This document shows, one piece after another, positions 19,637-31,800 of a DNA stretch of 64,000 nucleotides. Under the pieces are notes generated by a model, which saw only the letters and a list, made by a program, of their open reading frames with translations, did not search any database and was not told the origin of the DNA. Both the position numbers and the translations under genes were made by a program. The stretch is from Sabethes cyaneus. Lineage: Eukaryota > Arthropoda > Insecta > Diptera > Culicidae. The stretch covers positions 97,898,949 through 97,962,948 of the forward strand of contig NC_071355.1 of assembly GCF_943734655.1 (NCBI RefSeq), written 5' to 3'. Each line of letters begins with the position of its first letter. Position 1 is the stretch's first letter.

Positions 19637-19821
19637 CGCTAGAGCTTTAGTATGCCCGTGGACACACTCCGCGATGATAAACGCGGCAAAACGAAAGAAC
19701 AAAGCTTTGATCGATTTGCTAAGCTTGGATACTGTGTTAACGCGTCTGCTTGACTCGAGAGTTGAGCAGCTACTGAAATGTTGGTAGTACAAATTACCCA
19801 CACATCGTACACCTGGCAAAA

Positions 19822-19960
19822 GTCGGTAGGTTACGGAGGACCGGGCATGTCATAAGGATGCCGAACGACGGTGCGGTGAAAAGGGTTCTCTTGGACAACC
19901 ACACCGGCAATATGAACAGATTGCGTGCGTGATGACTCGAGTTGAATTCAGACGAGTGCT
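19822..19960 (+). pseudogene. RTE-like remnant (3' piece)
   Basis: The plus strand reads VGRLRRTGHVIRMPNDGAVK then RVLLDNHTGN, the C-terminal block of RTE-like proteins (RLRWAGHVVRM type). It lines up with the RT piece ending at 15322. Some 200 or more residues expected between them are missing. Confidence 0.65.
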
Positions 19961-20140
19961 TGAAACTCCGACTTTATGTTAACAACTACGGCGACGACAA
20001 TAGTAGCATATAATCATGATCCACCCATAGTTTGCTGTTCCTTCTAATCTTATTGAATTCATTTGTAGTTCCTGGCAATCGTGTAAATTCTAATTGTAGT
20101 TATGAAATATTTTTTTACTGTGCTACTGTTACACAGAGTA

Positions 20141-20518
20141 CACACTTAAATAAAAGCACCGAGCTCGGTAAAATTTTGTCGAAATATCAACAGCCGACCG
20201 TTCGGTAAAATTTTTTATATTGCCAAACGTTACTAAAGATCCGTAAACGTCGATATTCGCTATGACGGCACCGCACGACCTCTTTTCCACTTACAGAACT
20301 GCCCGTAACTGAATGCGTGAAAATTATTTCCGGCATATATTTCTGTCTTTTGCAGTCTTTAACAAATCGCTATTCTGCTTCACGCAAACTCGAAACCAAT
20401 GCAGGTGTCTCCACTGCGGCGCCGTCAAAGCGAATACATCATCGACATTTTTACCGAACGTTCGGCTGTTTAGATTTCGGCAAAATTTTGCCGAACTTGG
20501 TGCTATTTTTTAAGTGTG
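20141..20518. mobile_element. 378-bp MITE with TA target duplication
   Basis: Terminal inverted repeats of about 45 bp begin CACACTTAAATAAAAGCACC and contain TTCGGCAAAATTTTGCCGAA-like sequence. TA flanks it at 20139-20140 and 20519-20520. It has no coding capacity. Confidence 0.88.
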
Positions 20519-20520
20519 TA

Positions 20521-21914
20521 TGCCTCAGAATAATCGTAGTAGTTAGTTATGCGCTGGTCAGACCTTTTATGTAAATTCGCTGATTGAATCAGGTGTGACG
20601 CGGAATGAAATTTTCGGTTTCTTTACAACTGAATTAAGTTCACAAACGAATACACCCCGCCGCAGTAATTTCTTCGCTGATGCAGTTTACGTTTTCAACT
20701 CTTCAACTACCGGCCCACCGACCCTTGAAGTCCAGCCAACTGATTCTTACCGGGCAGACGCTTCTGCCAGTCTGTGATAGCGGGACGCCCAGTAGCCGTC
20801 CTGGTTATGCTTCAAAGTCCTTTGTCAGGCATGTTCGAAATCACTGATTTTTTCCTCGTTGGTGATCCGTACTCTGTTTCCATTCCCTCGTCTACTAACA
20901 CGTACAATCTTCCAGAATTTCATACATATTCTGAAGAAACATATTCACTTCTATTACCAAAATGTGGGTGGTGTGTTCTCTTAGTTATCTGCTCGTATGT
21001 GCCGACATTTCCGAAACCAAAACCTAGCTAGACTATCGTTATCGTATTGATCTTCGGGTGACTGCAATGTACATAATAGAGGCCAAACTGCAGGAGGTGG
21101 TGTTTCGATTAGGCCATCGTCAGTTCAATGGCTCTATCGTCGAAAACGACAATTGGTTGCCCGCCTTAATCTTTCATACAGCTTCGTTTTATTTGTGCTA
21201 AATAAAAACCTAAACAATAACTTACTGTTCGATGTTACGTTAAAGTTGTAACTCGAAAGCTTTTTATATACCTAGATATTTTTTATGCATAGTACTGAGT
21301 ACAATTAAATGACATTAGTTGATTAGCATAAACATAAGCAGCATAAGCATAGGATACCTAGTCAAATGGCATTAGTTGATTTGTAGAGAAAGTAGGCTCA
21401 TAACTACATTTCACCTGCAATCAGCATTGTTTTGGCTATACAAAATTGTAAATCAATGCGCTTGGACGTCACATAAACAATAACTCCAGATTGAATTTAA
21501 TAAAACTTTCGTAACATTCAACTATTTACTACGTCTACACATGAGTACTCGCAGATACAATGTGAAATAAGAGTTTCTTGGGAAGGCCGAGTTTAGTCCT
21601 CTGTTGTTTGGACTGTTGTGGGAGTGCGTGCGCATAGGTCGGAGATACAGGCGGAGACATAGAGAGAGGCAGAGAAAAAAAACACATACCTACAAACTAT
21701 TTGAAATAAGATGTCCATCACATGATATGTTTACTGAAGGCTCACCCCCTAAATATAACGCGATAAAATTGAAATGTATTATTAGTTCTCGGTGTAGTAT
21801 ACACATACAAAATAAAAAAAATTGTCGAGAAAATGTCAATCTTACTGTTCGTGTATCTAAGGATAACTGTCAATATATTCTTATTTTTGCTTATATTTAT
21901 ATTCATTAATAAAG
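20521..21914. other. gene-free stretch
   Basis: No gene is supported. A small direct repeat (AATGRCATTAGTTGATT, near 21308 and 21364) and a purine-rich tract near 21650-21690 are the only structure I noted. Confidence 0.5.
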
Positions 21915-22047
21915 GTGGAGTTAATCCCGGCGTAGTGGTTAGCATTCACGCTTCTCACGCCAAGGACCCGGGTTCAAATCCCAACCCCGCAGAAGTCACG
22001 AATGATCCAAGCTGTTAAAGTGACTATAATCAAACCAAAAAAATAGT
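21915..22047 (+). mobile_element. tRNA-derived SINE, family A
   Basis: Second copy of the family seen at 14949-15070: the same A box (GCGTAGTGGTTAGCA), B box (GGTTCAAATCC), GCAGAAGTCACGAATGA and GTTAAAGTGACTATAATCAA. It ends in an A-rich tail. Confidence 0.85.
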
Positions 22048-23714
22048 TGATAAATGTATAGTAAAGAAAGAAGTTTTAAGAATAATATGAACTATTTGTG
22101 GACATTGTTATTTGCTAAGTGATTGATTATTTTTAAACAATCGCTTGTATTTATTTGGCATTGGCTTGAATACGCGTAAAATGTTCTATTGAAATATTAC
22201 TGGTCATATAACATATGTTTGAACTGGAAAGCGATTCGTCGGACACGAATGTTGGCGCTGGAAAACTGCAAACCGGAAATTTTATTACTGATTGACAGCT
22301 TAATATTCCTTCAAATTAGGAGCAGAAGCCTCCAACCCTACGGATGGATGTTTCTCATTTCTATTGGACTGAATTATTACAAACTAGCTCTTTATCAAAT
22401 CTATTAACAATTCATAACGTCTTGTGAACAAGGGTAAGTCGCTTAGAATGCATCTTATTTATGCCAATTTTGTTCACAGTGTGCCTTATTGTATCGGTAA
22501 GGTACCGATCACGTCAAACATGTGCTCATTACTTCAGTTTAACAATGTCAAAATTTGGAAAAAGTGTTAAATTGCAACATTTTAAAATTTGGATGTTAAA
22601 AAGGTCCGACTTGTGTGCTACAATGTGCCACAAATTGTGCAATGAATATACCGCAATTGTGATCAGCTAAGCGAACTGTGTAAGACATCATTCTTTGCAT
22701 GGTGCCTAGCACAATCTTCTCAGCGGCTTTCCACTTGCTTGTCACTAAATGATTGTCAAACTAACCATTGTTTTGCTACCATTGCAATTGTGAAGGCCCA
22801 GACACATTTGTAGTGTGCGTTGGATATGGTAAGGCCAAATGTGCCAATATCGCTTTTTGTAAAGGGCGCCTTAATTTTAAGTTCAGAAGCACAATATTCG
22901 CTGAGAAACATCAATCACCTAGTTATAGCTTTACATCTCGCAAAAAATGATCAGTGTACATATTATCAATCAGGTAGATGTCTTCGAGATTAAAAATAAT
23001 AATTAAAAATTAGATATTTAGTCCATTTTTATGGAATCAAATCTATCATGTCATAATAATTTTTTATTACATATGTTTCTCTGCCCAACTTACGAGGTTT
23101 ATTCAAAAAGCATCGCAAATTTTGAATTTTCGCGTGATACGTATGTTTGATTTTACCTCTTTTTAATGTTACCTTAATGTTGGTACTCATTACCCTCACT
23201 GATGTTGACAATTTCGGCCATTCTGAATGTTCAGTCAGTTTTTGACTGCTATTGTGCGTGGATGTGGTTTAGCTTGCCTCCGATTTTTGTCTATTCCAAA
23301 AACTGGATCAAAAAGTTTGTATAAAATTTTGTGTAAAGCCAGTAAACCCAGTAAACAATTTGGATTGTATATCTCGATTGCAACTGAGAAATACGACATC
23401 ATATCTGAACGGAAAAATTATATTTCACGGCAGATACGAACCTATAAGCACCAAAGTAGTGGCATATACGTGCGAAAATTTTGACAATTATTCCATTATA
23501 TACAGCGGTTTTTATAACACGCAATTTAATACTCCTGAACTTATATTATAACTTAATATTTCAATCATCTATACTACTTTATAATGTACAGTCATGAGTT
23601 GTATATGAGGACACGCGCGACTGCAAAACAATGTATTGTTCACTTTGTTTTGACATACTCTAATCATTATACAATTCCAATGTAAAATTGACATGTAAAC
23701 GATTGAATGTGAAC
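22048..23714. other. gene-free stretch
   Basis: No gene is recognised. The ORFs are short and without family features. AAGGCCCAGACACA near 22792 resembles the end of the MITE at 4691-4808, so a decayed relative may lie there. Confidence 0.5.
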
Positions 23715-24045
23715 TTTCTATTACGATCTTGTGTTATCTGTGTGTTGCATACGGCGAGCTACTTTGGACAGTAGGAACGTTTATCGCTGGTACAAAATGT
23801 TCTCAGAGGGCCGAGAAGATGTGACAAAAATTGGTTTTTGCACCAAGATAACGCCTCTGCTCATGCATCATTGCGTGTGCGCGAATTTTTGGCCAAAAGC
23901 AACACTTCAATAATGCAACGGCTCGATTGAGGAGATAAAGACAGCATCGAAGAAGGAGCTGAACAAGATCACAAAATGCTTCGAGGATTGGAAAAAACGT
24001 TATCACAAGTTAATAATATCTGATGGGGATTAGGCCAATGCAAAT
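23715..24045 (+). pseudogene. mariner transposase remnant, internally deleted
   Basis: Three conserved pieces of a mariner transposase are joined by deletion. RWYKMFSEGREDV is the end of the N-terminal helix-turn-helix region. NWFLHQDNASAHASLRVREF is the second catalytic Asp block. EIKTASKKELNKITKCFEDW then KKRYHK is the C-terminal block. The region around the first catalytic Asp and most of the linker are gone, and a stop and frame change follow MQRLD. No terminal repeats were recognised. It is nonfunctional. Confidence 0.85.
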
Positions 24046-24088
24046 ATTTTATAAAGTTTTTGTCCTTCCGGTGTTGGGCCATTGGAGT

Positions 24089-24110
24089 GGGGGGGGGGGG
24101 GGGGGGGGGG
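24089..24110. repeat. poly(G) tract, 22 nt
   Basis: An uninterrupted run of 22 G on the plus strand. Similar tracts occur at 26228-26258 and, in inverted pair, at 34004-34017 and 34229-34247. Confidence 0.95.
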
Positions 24111-24112
24111 TT

Positions 24113-25429
24113 GGTCTCGAAAACAAAACAAAGAGATTTTTTTACTACAAAAACTATTTTCATGCCAACGTAAGAACCGATAACTCAATTTTTTAAATCG
24201 AGCAAAAACAATTGTTTTTCGGCATTTTTACTTTAAGTTTAAATGTGAAAACCAAATCTATTCTTGCTTTTAACCTATACGTTATTATTTCCTATGCAAA
24301 CATCTACGAAAAACCCGATTTAATCCACCTAGTGGTGAAAGGAACCTTTGTTATGCGGTCTTACTTGCTATTTGAGATAGAAATCGACACGTCTTCGGAA
24401 CATAATTCATCTATTGGTTATCGTTGCATAGTGCGTTGGTTTACATAAAATTTTTGAAAATTGAATAAGTTTACAAAATTTGAACAAAATAGGAACACTT
24501 TTAAATTTTGATAGATTCTTTTTTCATAAGTAAGTTCATATGTAAGTTGTTATGAATCTGAGTAAGTGCAAATAAAAGTAAGTTGTAAGAGCAAATCTTA
24601 TTCTTTAACATATACATTTTCTAGTAAAGGTCTAGTTTATAGGTTTTTGAACTATGCATAGTTTCCTGGAATGCCATTCTATTTGAATCACATCAATAGA
24701 GTTTTCTTGAATAATTTTCATCAATTTTTATTAATCTTCGGTTACTCACGCTGTGGTATTTTGTACAACACGTGTAGGGTTTTCAACGCCATATTGTTAC
24801 AAAGTTACAAATTGTTGTTTAACTAACGTATATTCTTCAACTAACTTATTGTGAGCAAAATGTCATTATTATTCAATGCATTAATAATTTAAATTGTTGG
24901 GAAAATGTATGCAGCAAAACTATTGGTAAAATGTTTAAAATGTATCCGTCTACTGGTCGAGTAATTCGAAGTCAAAATTAGGGTATTCTTTTTAATCAAA
25001 GTTCTACAGTTCCTAAACAAGCAAACATACAGATATACTATTTTCAGCAAAGTTGTGTATTTTTACTATTTGTACAATTTTGTAGTACATGAAGAAGTCA
25101 TGCAACAATTAAAAAAGAGCAAAAATAAAAAAAACTGATTTTACATATTCATATACAATAAATAAGATTTTTCTATCTTTGCTGCAGAGATAGAAGGTTA
25201 CTGTCTTTAGCAAAATTTCTTGTAATAATATGCTCTATAACTTTGCAGAACACATCAGTGTGTTATATTGACACTGAAGAAAAATATTTTTTTTATTTCA
25301 CTTTTAGGGGGATTAATCAAAATTTAAATTCTACCGAACGATAGAGCTTTCAATTTTAAGAAACTCTTCCAAAACTTCGATAAACCTAAAACTAAGTTTT
25401 TCCAGTCAAAACTCTAGTGCACACGTTTT
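24113..25429. other. gene-free stretch
   Basis: A+T-rich with no supported gene and no repeat boundaries that I could fix. Confidence 0.5.
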
Positions 25430-25841
25430 CTTTGGTTTGGGGCTATTTTGCGCGCGAGTAACCGTGTTATAAAAGTTGGCGCGAGTGTTCGAGTGTTAAT
25501 ATCTTTTGACCGGTAAAACCAATTCTTATGAAATTTTGCATGAAACAGGGTTTTTAAGCATAACTTTTAAACTACTTGTTTGTTTCCAATTAAAAATTCC
25601 TGAACAATTTAGCTTTAATAAGAGCTTTTATTTGATATTAAGATCGTTGAAATCGGTCATGTAGTTCTGGAGAAACTCGTGTCACGTATTTTTCACATTT
25701 TTGCTTATAACTTTTAAACGAAACGTCGTATCACGAAACAACTCAATAGTGATCTACTAGACAATAATACCTTTCAAACAAAAGTAATAGCGAACGATTC
25801 GGTTCAGCCATCTCTGAGAAACAGGCGATAGAAAAAATCTT

Positions 25842-25875
<34 letters not shown>

Positions 25876-26010
25876 GACATTGCTCAAATCGTCGAACCCT
25901 ATCGATTGGTATATGTGACTTGGCCCTCCGGGCCTCAGATCAATTTCGTGTTTTCGACCAATTTTTAAACCTTTGTTATAGTATAACAAAGGTAAAAAGA
26001 TACAAAAAGG
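25430..26010. repeat. dispersed repeat with embedded TACA/CA microsatellite
   Basis: It holds a TACA/CA run (about 25846-25876) next to a GGCCCTCCGGGCCTC palindrome, and ends near a CCTTTGTTATAGTATAACAAAGG inverted repeat. A related but inverted arrangement (GT run, TCCTCCGGGCC, TATAGTATAAAGG) is at 41160-41600, so this is one family of mobile repeats. Confidence 0.6.
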
Positions 26011-26227
26011 TAAAAACGAAAGAAAATTTATTCGGCCGATTTTTGGAAATTTCGTTGCTCGAATTTCCATTTCTGTTTCGTGCTAGAAGCATTAGCTTAA
26101 CTCGTACACTCATTTTTGAGTTTTCAGGCTGTAGAAACTACATACAATTGATGTTATGAAAAAAAAAATTAACTCATATCCTACAAATTATTTCTTTGCC
26201 CCCCGATTTTTCAAGGCAATTTCCAAA

Positions 26228-26258
26228 GGGGGGGGGGGGGGGGTGGGGGGGGGGGGGG
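26228..26258. repeat. G tract broken by one T
   Basis: 16 G, one T, then 14 G. It is flanked by GCAATTTCCAAA and TTGACAAAAACTTTTTAAAA. Confidence 0.95.
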
Positions 26259-26489
26259 TTGACAAAAACTTTTTAAAATTATTTGCAATGGCCTTACTTT
26301 GGAGGGGACGAAATAGATATTCATTAATAAATAAATTATTCCCGAAAAAAAATGCAATTCACGATATTTATTGAACAAACGTCGTACACCATGTGGCCTG
26401 ATTTTGACAGCATTTTTTCTCTTTACACTAATGCCAATAAAGTACTGTTTTACAAGCAATTAGTACGAAATTTTGAAGAATAATATAAC

Positions 26490-26710
26490 ATACCTTTTAA
26501 AATGAAAATTATAGGCAAATGCCGAAAAGTGGCCCAACCATGACGACATCTATACCTATAAAAATGACTGTTGTCTGAATGTTCCTTATAAACTCGGAAA
26601 CTACTGAACCGGTCGGCGTGAAAATTTGTATGCAGTGGTTTTTGGCACCGGGGAAGGTTGTTATGACGGTTAGAGACCCCCCCCTTTAAGAGGGCGTAAA
26701 AGAAATAGCC
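26490..26710 (-). repeat. 3' end of the GGGAGCCCCCC repeat family
   Basis: Read on the minus strand it matches the right end of the array at 45120-45735: CTAACCRTCATAA, AAATTTTCACGCCGA, TATAAGGAACAT, then TTTTTATAGGTATAGAT. It is a detached end of that element. Confidence 0.65.
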
Positions 26711-27119
26711 GCTGGTGCTGTGTACAGACATTTTGCTACCCAAACTTCTTGCGCACGCACATTCTCACATCGTCTTCCTGCATAGCTTATTTCCGAAGCA
26801 AAAAATTCCTGGGGAATCAATTGCTTGTGAGGCTAGTGGCGCACTGGGATCCAAATTTTGCATTACATTTTTCTTCTTCTTGTTCTTCTTCATCTTCGCC
26901 CTCGATTCTACTCACGGGCGGGAGCGCGAGCCCTCGCGTGTAATCGGCGTTGCAGGGCATGAAGATATACACGCGGGATTTTTAAAGGGATGCTTATGCC
27001 GGCGTGTTCGTTAGAATGATACGCGTGTGTGATGTTGAAAGGCCACTGCGACAGTCTTAATGATCGTTTTTTGTGGCAGGCCCCGATTGCTGTACACAGT
27101 TTACGGACCGCTCATACCC
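26711..27119. other. gene-free stretch
   Basis: Nothing recognised; it includes a TTC/TCT-rich tract near 26869-26900. Confidence 0.5.
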
Positions 27120-27330
27120 ATTGATGGAGTTGAGCCGGATAGTTGTAATCCTGTGCCCCAATTAGGTACTACATGATGATTGACAAAGTCAATGACCGTT
27201 TTGGATTTAGGCTCGATAGCTGATATGGAGTAAGAAGGAAACTTCCGAAGAAGTTGTGCCTTGAGTTGTACAAAAGCCTTGCAATTGCAGAGCAGATGCG
27301 CAGATTGCTTTACTGCAGTTGGGTTCGAAC
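27120..27330 (-). pseudogene. C-terminal remnant of a non-LTR retrotransposon pol
   Basis: The minus strand reads KQSAHLLCNCKAFVQLKAQL then TVIDFVNHHVVPNW. It resembles the cysteine/histidine C-terminus of I/Jockey/R1-type pol proteins (AEHLLCDCPAL ... VIEFI...LPNW). Only about 70 residues remain and no RT is nearby, so the clade cannot be set. The similarity is suggestive rather than firm. Confidence 0.45.
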
Positions 27331-27339
27331 GAGCGACAG

Positions 27340-27490
27340 CGAGTAAGGAGAGGATCACCCCTGCGAAATTGTACTTTCCACGAAAAGGTTTTTCGTGAAA
27401 TGATACATTCCGTGAAAAAGTTTTTCGCGAAACGGTATTCCACGAAACACTATATTGGTTTCCCGCAAAATGGTATTCGGCGATATGTTA
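27340..27490. repeat. degenerate repeat of TTTCGYGAAA motifs
   Basis: Four to six diverged copies of CGAAA..GTTTTTCGYGAAA, each partly self-complementary, lie in 150 bp. This is typical of a decayed fold-back element. Confidence 0.5.
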
Positions 27491-27625
27491 TAAAATCACG
27501 GCGAATATTCAAATGCTATCCGCTTTATTTTATCTAGCTAAGCAATGGGGGGAGTTGTTTTCTACTTTACTGTGAGGAAAAATTGAAAATTTGTTTATTA
27601 AACTACCATAGTTAAGTAACTGTTA

Positions 27626-28143
27626 GCAGCCGAGTTGGTTTCGAGGTACGATGCTTGCCTAGCAATCCACCGTCGTATGTTCGAATCTCGGCTAGGCGGT
27701 GCTGCTAGATAGAGTCAGTAGGATTGTTGCACTACCCAGGTAACCAATAAGCATTTCCAATGCAATTTAAAAGCAAGCCAATAAGCATTTAAGTTGCCTT
27801 AAATGCTACTTAAATGCTATTTTGGCAAAATATGCGGCTACTTTACTGCTAGCCCTCCTATAGTGCTGAAAATGCTTATTTGCAGCTAGTTACCAACAAG
27901 AAGAATTTAAAAAGAATTGTGGATGCCAATTTACAACAGTTATGCAGTCAAAAAGCTGATAAACAACAACCTGCAGTATAAAACGTCAGGGATGCTAATA
28001 AACGACTGATTTACTGCTTATTTTAATGCTTATTGGTTACCTGGATAGCCCGGTAACTGTCCTGTACTCTAATAACTGACTTCACTGTCGATAAAGAAGT
28101 GTCAAGTCTTAGAAAGACGTTTAAGCCCCAGGCTTTGCTTTGC
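27626..28143 (+). mobile_element. SINE family B, split by a MITE
   Basis: It has a tRNA-like head (GAGTTGGTTTCGAGGTACGA, B box GTTCGAATCTC), a middle AGAGTCAGTAGGATTG, and after the insertion TGTCCTGTACTCTAATAACT and a CTTTGCTTTGC tail. The same family is at 38157-38363 and, on the minus strand, at 56770-56992. The MITE at 27735-28045 interrupts it. Confidence 0.85.
27735..28045. mobile_element. 311-bp MITE inside SINE B, TA target duplication
   Basis: The ends are CCAGGTAACCAATAAGCATT and its complement. TA flanks it at 27733-27734 and 28046-28047, and removing it restores the SINE. AATGCTTATT-like motifs recur inside on both strands. Confidence 0.85.
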
Positions 28144-28325
28144 ATAGTTACCCCCCCCATGTTGGCGTCTCCCCAGTCAGCTCCCCCTTCTGTCCATTAT
28201 TAATTATGCATCGGTTTGCTCTTTGAAATCCCTAGAATGAAAGCGAAACAAAGGTTTTCGTTTCCATGCATCCCTCACCGGTGAGAACCCCCTTTTATCA
28301 CAGTTATTTGCACAACTGCGATCGG

Positions 28326-28800
28326 CCTAAATGCAGGAAAAACGCAGCCTTTTTTACTTATTTGAACCTCTCGCTCTTATTAAGGCCCACCCCCCTTTTG
28401 TCAACTTTATTGTGCTGATCCTTTTACGTCAAGAAACATGTGTGCCAGGTTTGATGAAGAACCGTCCAGGCATTTCGGACGGCATTTCGGCATTTATGAC
28501 GGAAAATACATCCATATTCACGTTCCTCATTCCCCTCCTTGGTAGACCCTCCCATCCATTATCCCTCTCCCACTCTCTGCCATCTTGTCTCTCTGGCAAT
28601 AGTGCAGATGCAATCAGTCTAAATGCAAGAGAAATGGAACCCCTTTTACTTATTTGGGCTTCTCCCCTTGTTTGGGACCTCCCTTTTGTCAACCTTCCAG
28701 GGCCGATTCCGTTATGTCAAGGAACATTTGTGCGAACTTTGATGGAGAACGTTCCAACCGTTCTGGAGTTATGCCGGAATATACATACTTACGTTCGCTT
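28326..28800 (+). repeat. diverged tandem duplication (~190-bp units, ~290-bp spacing)
   Basis: Units at 28326-28517 and 28612-28800 share ATGCARGARAAA, CTTTTACTTATTTG, CCCTTTTGTCAAC, GTTATGTCAAGRAACAT and TTTGATGRAGAAC. Together they leave a 164-residue open frame that is not credible as a gene. Confidence 0.65.
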
Positions 28801-28832
28801 TTATATATGTAGAATAGATAGATAGATAGATA

Positions 28833-31297
28833 TAATCTAGTAAAATATTGTGTTAAATACTATAAGCGTTTTTGTGCATTTTAAATGTGCAGCAGTATAA
28901 AATGTTTTTTTGTCCTGATATGTGACCGCGTATAGTTGTCCAAAGATTCATATGAGCTTTAGTGCTGAAATCGTACTTGGCTTCTGATAGACGTGAAGTG
29001 GAGATGTATGAGCGTCCTAGAAAATCCTCTCGGATTCAGTAGCAGTGCCAGACGGGGTAAGCTAGAAAAAAAGGAGAGAACACGCGCAATGAGTGGCAAG
29101 TACGCGATTCACTTTCCATTTTCTCTTGTCCTAAAAATTTCAATCCACTTCACTCTCACTTTCGACAGGTCACCGTGCCACCGCCGGCTGTATACACATA
29201 GGAGACTGCGAGAATTCGCATATGTGTATGCACGATGGACAGACAAGCTTATTTGCGCGCCTCCCGACCACCCACCCACAGTTGCCTTTGAAACTGGATG
29301 AAGTGTGACGATAATGACGACAGTAGTGGCGGGAAAGGAAGAAGAGAGTCCTAGTAGCCGTTGCGGCCGTGCCTGCCACCTTTGTGGTCGTCATCGTTGT
29401 TGAGGGTGGATGTGGCAATAGTGGTGGTGTGGCGGCAATTGTTGTTGCTGCGTTCATCGTTTTGGGGTGGTTTAGTCGTGTGTACCATGCAAAAATCTAT
29501 TGCTGGTGCACCACGACGCTGAAACAAACCGAAATACGAACGCATAGCACACATGTTCGTGTAAAAATTCGAACAAAAGTAAGGACGAAAAACAGACTGG
29601 TCAGATCGAGTGCTGAAAAAAAATTCATCAGAGTGGATGGAAATAAAAATATTTGTATGTGTTTCGTTTATACACGGGGTGGAAGGAATTCGTGTGCTTT
29701 TTTTCGTCGGTGGTCGTTCCGATTTTGTTAGCGGTGGCGGTTGTGGGTTGTTGGCGCTTTCCTTTCGGGAAAATCGGTTAGTCTACAAAAAGTCGTGTCC
29801 GCTGTGGTAGCCTCGGTGAACGGCGTGCAAGGCTACCCAAAATCTTGTTTTACGCGCGTTTTAGTGTCGGAATGAATAGTTAGGTGTTTAGTCGTTGTGA
29901 AGTTTCTGTAAGTTTCACAGTTTCGGAGAGTGTCGCTATCCGGTGTCCTTGGCAAGATTAATTTACGATCTTTGTTTTGCATATATGTTCAGCGCAGAAT
30001 TTATACTGTTTGACTGAAACCAATTCGCCTTGTGTTTTGTGTTGTTCTTGTTTTTATGAATATAACAATAGTGAATGTTCATGAGGACCAATAAATATCG
30101 ATTACACAAGAAATAAAAACACAATTGGGGTTTGAAATTCATTACTTTGATGAAGTTGATTTCCAATAAGAAAATACAGCAGCTATCAGGATTACAACAG
30201 TTCAGATGAACCAATGGATAGTTCCCAGTTCGAGGCGCAAACGTTGGTGTTGGACTACTAGTGTGCTTGCGGTTTCCGATCTGAGATTTGTTTGATTAGA
30301 AATAAAATTTACAGTACGGCCTATAATAGTTCACATGTGAATGCAGAACGTTAAATGTTCATCAAAGAATAAAGGCTTGATCAAGATTTATATATTTTTT
30401 TGTTAAATTATGAAACATTCAACGTGTGTTGTTGAAAATTCTTATCACTTACTTTAATTTTACCTTTAGTAATGATCACGTTTCAGAATTGTGTAACAAT
30501 ATTGGAAAAATTAATATTGGAATGCCTAACTAAATATTCGATTATAAAGAGAATAACAATTTCCTCCTACAATGGGTGAATACGGATAGTTAAATTACTA
30601 GACTAAATAATATAAAAAACGGAAATTTAAAAACCATTTCTGTTCTGTTGTAAACTGGGTTGCCTTTAATTATGTTCCATCGCATGTATGTGGCTAATTC
30701 TAAATATGTTTTTATCAGGAACACACAGTGTAGTTTAGAGAAAAATAAATTCATATGCCTAATGTAAAAGGAGTTAAATGAAGTGAAACCAGAAACAGAA
30801 CGCTAGCGCTTCCGAGGACTTCTGTCAGTGTAGTAAGTATATTTATCACTACAAGAACTTTTTTTGGATTGGACTGATCATCAGAGAGGGAAAGTTATCC
30901 TAACGGTTGAAGGTCATTTACCCTACCGATTAGACACAGCACAAATGTACATATAATTCCAACTTTTTTTTTCAAAATCCTCCCCCATAAATCTACAGTC
31001 ACTTGATAAGCTGCGTCATAGGCTTACGCTATGAAAGAAGGGGAAACGGGAGAGTTCTTTTGGGTGTACCACTGTTATACGTTGTCCCCTTGTCAAAAAT
31101 TTTATTCCTAAATGTGCTAGAATTGGTAGCAGCTGCCATAGAAAAGAGTTATTTGGTTGACCACACGACAAGAAGTCTAAGTGCATTGGAAATGAAAGTA
31201 TTGTTGGCGAAATGTCACTTCTATTTGTATAGACAAATACTTGGTTCTTTTTCAACATAACATTAGTGCACTTATAATTTTGAACACGGCTTATAAC
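28833..31297. other. low-repeat stretch without recognised gene
   Basis: 2.4 kb with few repeat signatures. Its left part (29000-29960) is locally G+C-richer and has CGT/GTT-rich segments; it could hold a noncoding first exon or promoter of a gene outside the window. No start codon or splice arrangement can be supported. Confidence 0.4.
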
Positions 31298-31298
31298 T

Positions 31299-31378
31299 GA
31301 CAACAATAAAAAAAGAAGAAAAACAAAAAGTTATTTATATCCTTTAACTTTTTGTTTTTCTTCTTTTTTTTTATTGTT
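31299..31378. repeat. perfect 33-bp-arm hairpin
   Basis: AATAAAAAAAGAAGAAAAAC and onward to AAAAAGTTA is repeated in reverse complement after about 12 bases, ending TTTTTTTATTGTT. Confidence 0.8.
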
Positions 31379-31800
31379 CAGGTATTCTACTAAGACGCTC
31401 AAATAAACATTAGTTAATTTATAACAGACAGTCTTTTGTCTTTAAGATTGCCGATTTATTCGATGCATTTTTAGATCATTCGAAATAGGGTAAGGAACCG
31501 ATTAATCAGGGGTAGCCTATTAAATTCAGTTGCAGTATTGCAGCATTTTGTTCATATTTTTAGAATCTTTTGATAAGAGCATCATCTTGAACCCTTAACC
31601 ATAGACGTAATTCATACAAACACAATTTACAATATATGATGAAATATGATGAAATAAAATTGTTGCCAAAAAACTTACATTTTTGCCACCTCGCTACTAA
31701 GCAATCCATCACATTTTCACACTTAATTTTCACGTATCATATTACTCAGTGCACTTTTTTCTATAATCTAAAACTTTGTTACCATCCATACTTATTATTT
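31379..31800. other. gene-free stretch
   Basis: Nothing recognised. Confidence 0.5.

Larger units (their letters stand above)
15323..19819 (-). mobile_element. L1/Tx1-type non-LTR retrotransposon, near complete
   Basis: It runs on the minus strand from about 19819 to a 25-nt poly(T) at 15323-15347, its 3' poly(A) tail. It has ORF1 and ORF2 with no frameshift or internal stop. It sits between two pieces of an RTE-like remnant, which fixes both ends to within a few bases. No target duplication is visible, so the insertion may have deleted target DNA or the host remnant was already deleted. The sequence before ORF1 is under 200 bp, so the 5' UTR may be truncated. Confidence 0.85.

Noticed and set aside
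29369..29731. 120-residue ORF in a G+C-richer patch
   Set aside because: Low complexity (GTT/CGT-rich) with overlapping frames on both strands; no family.
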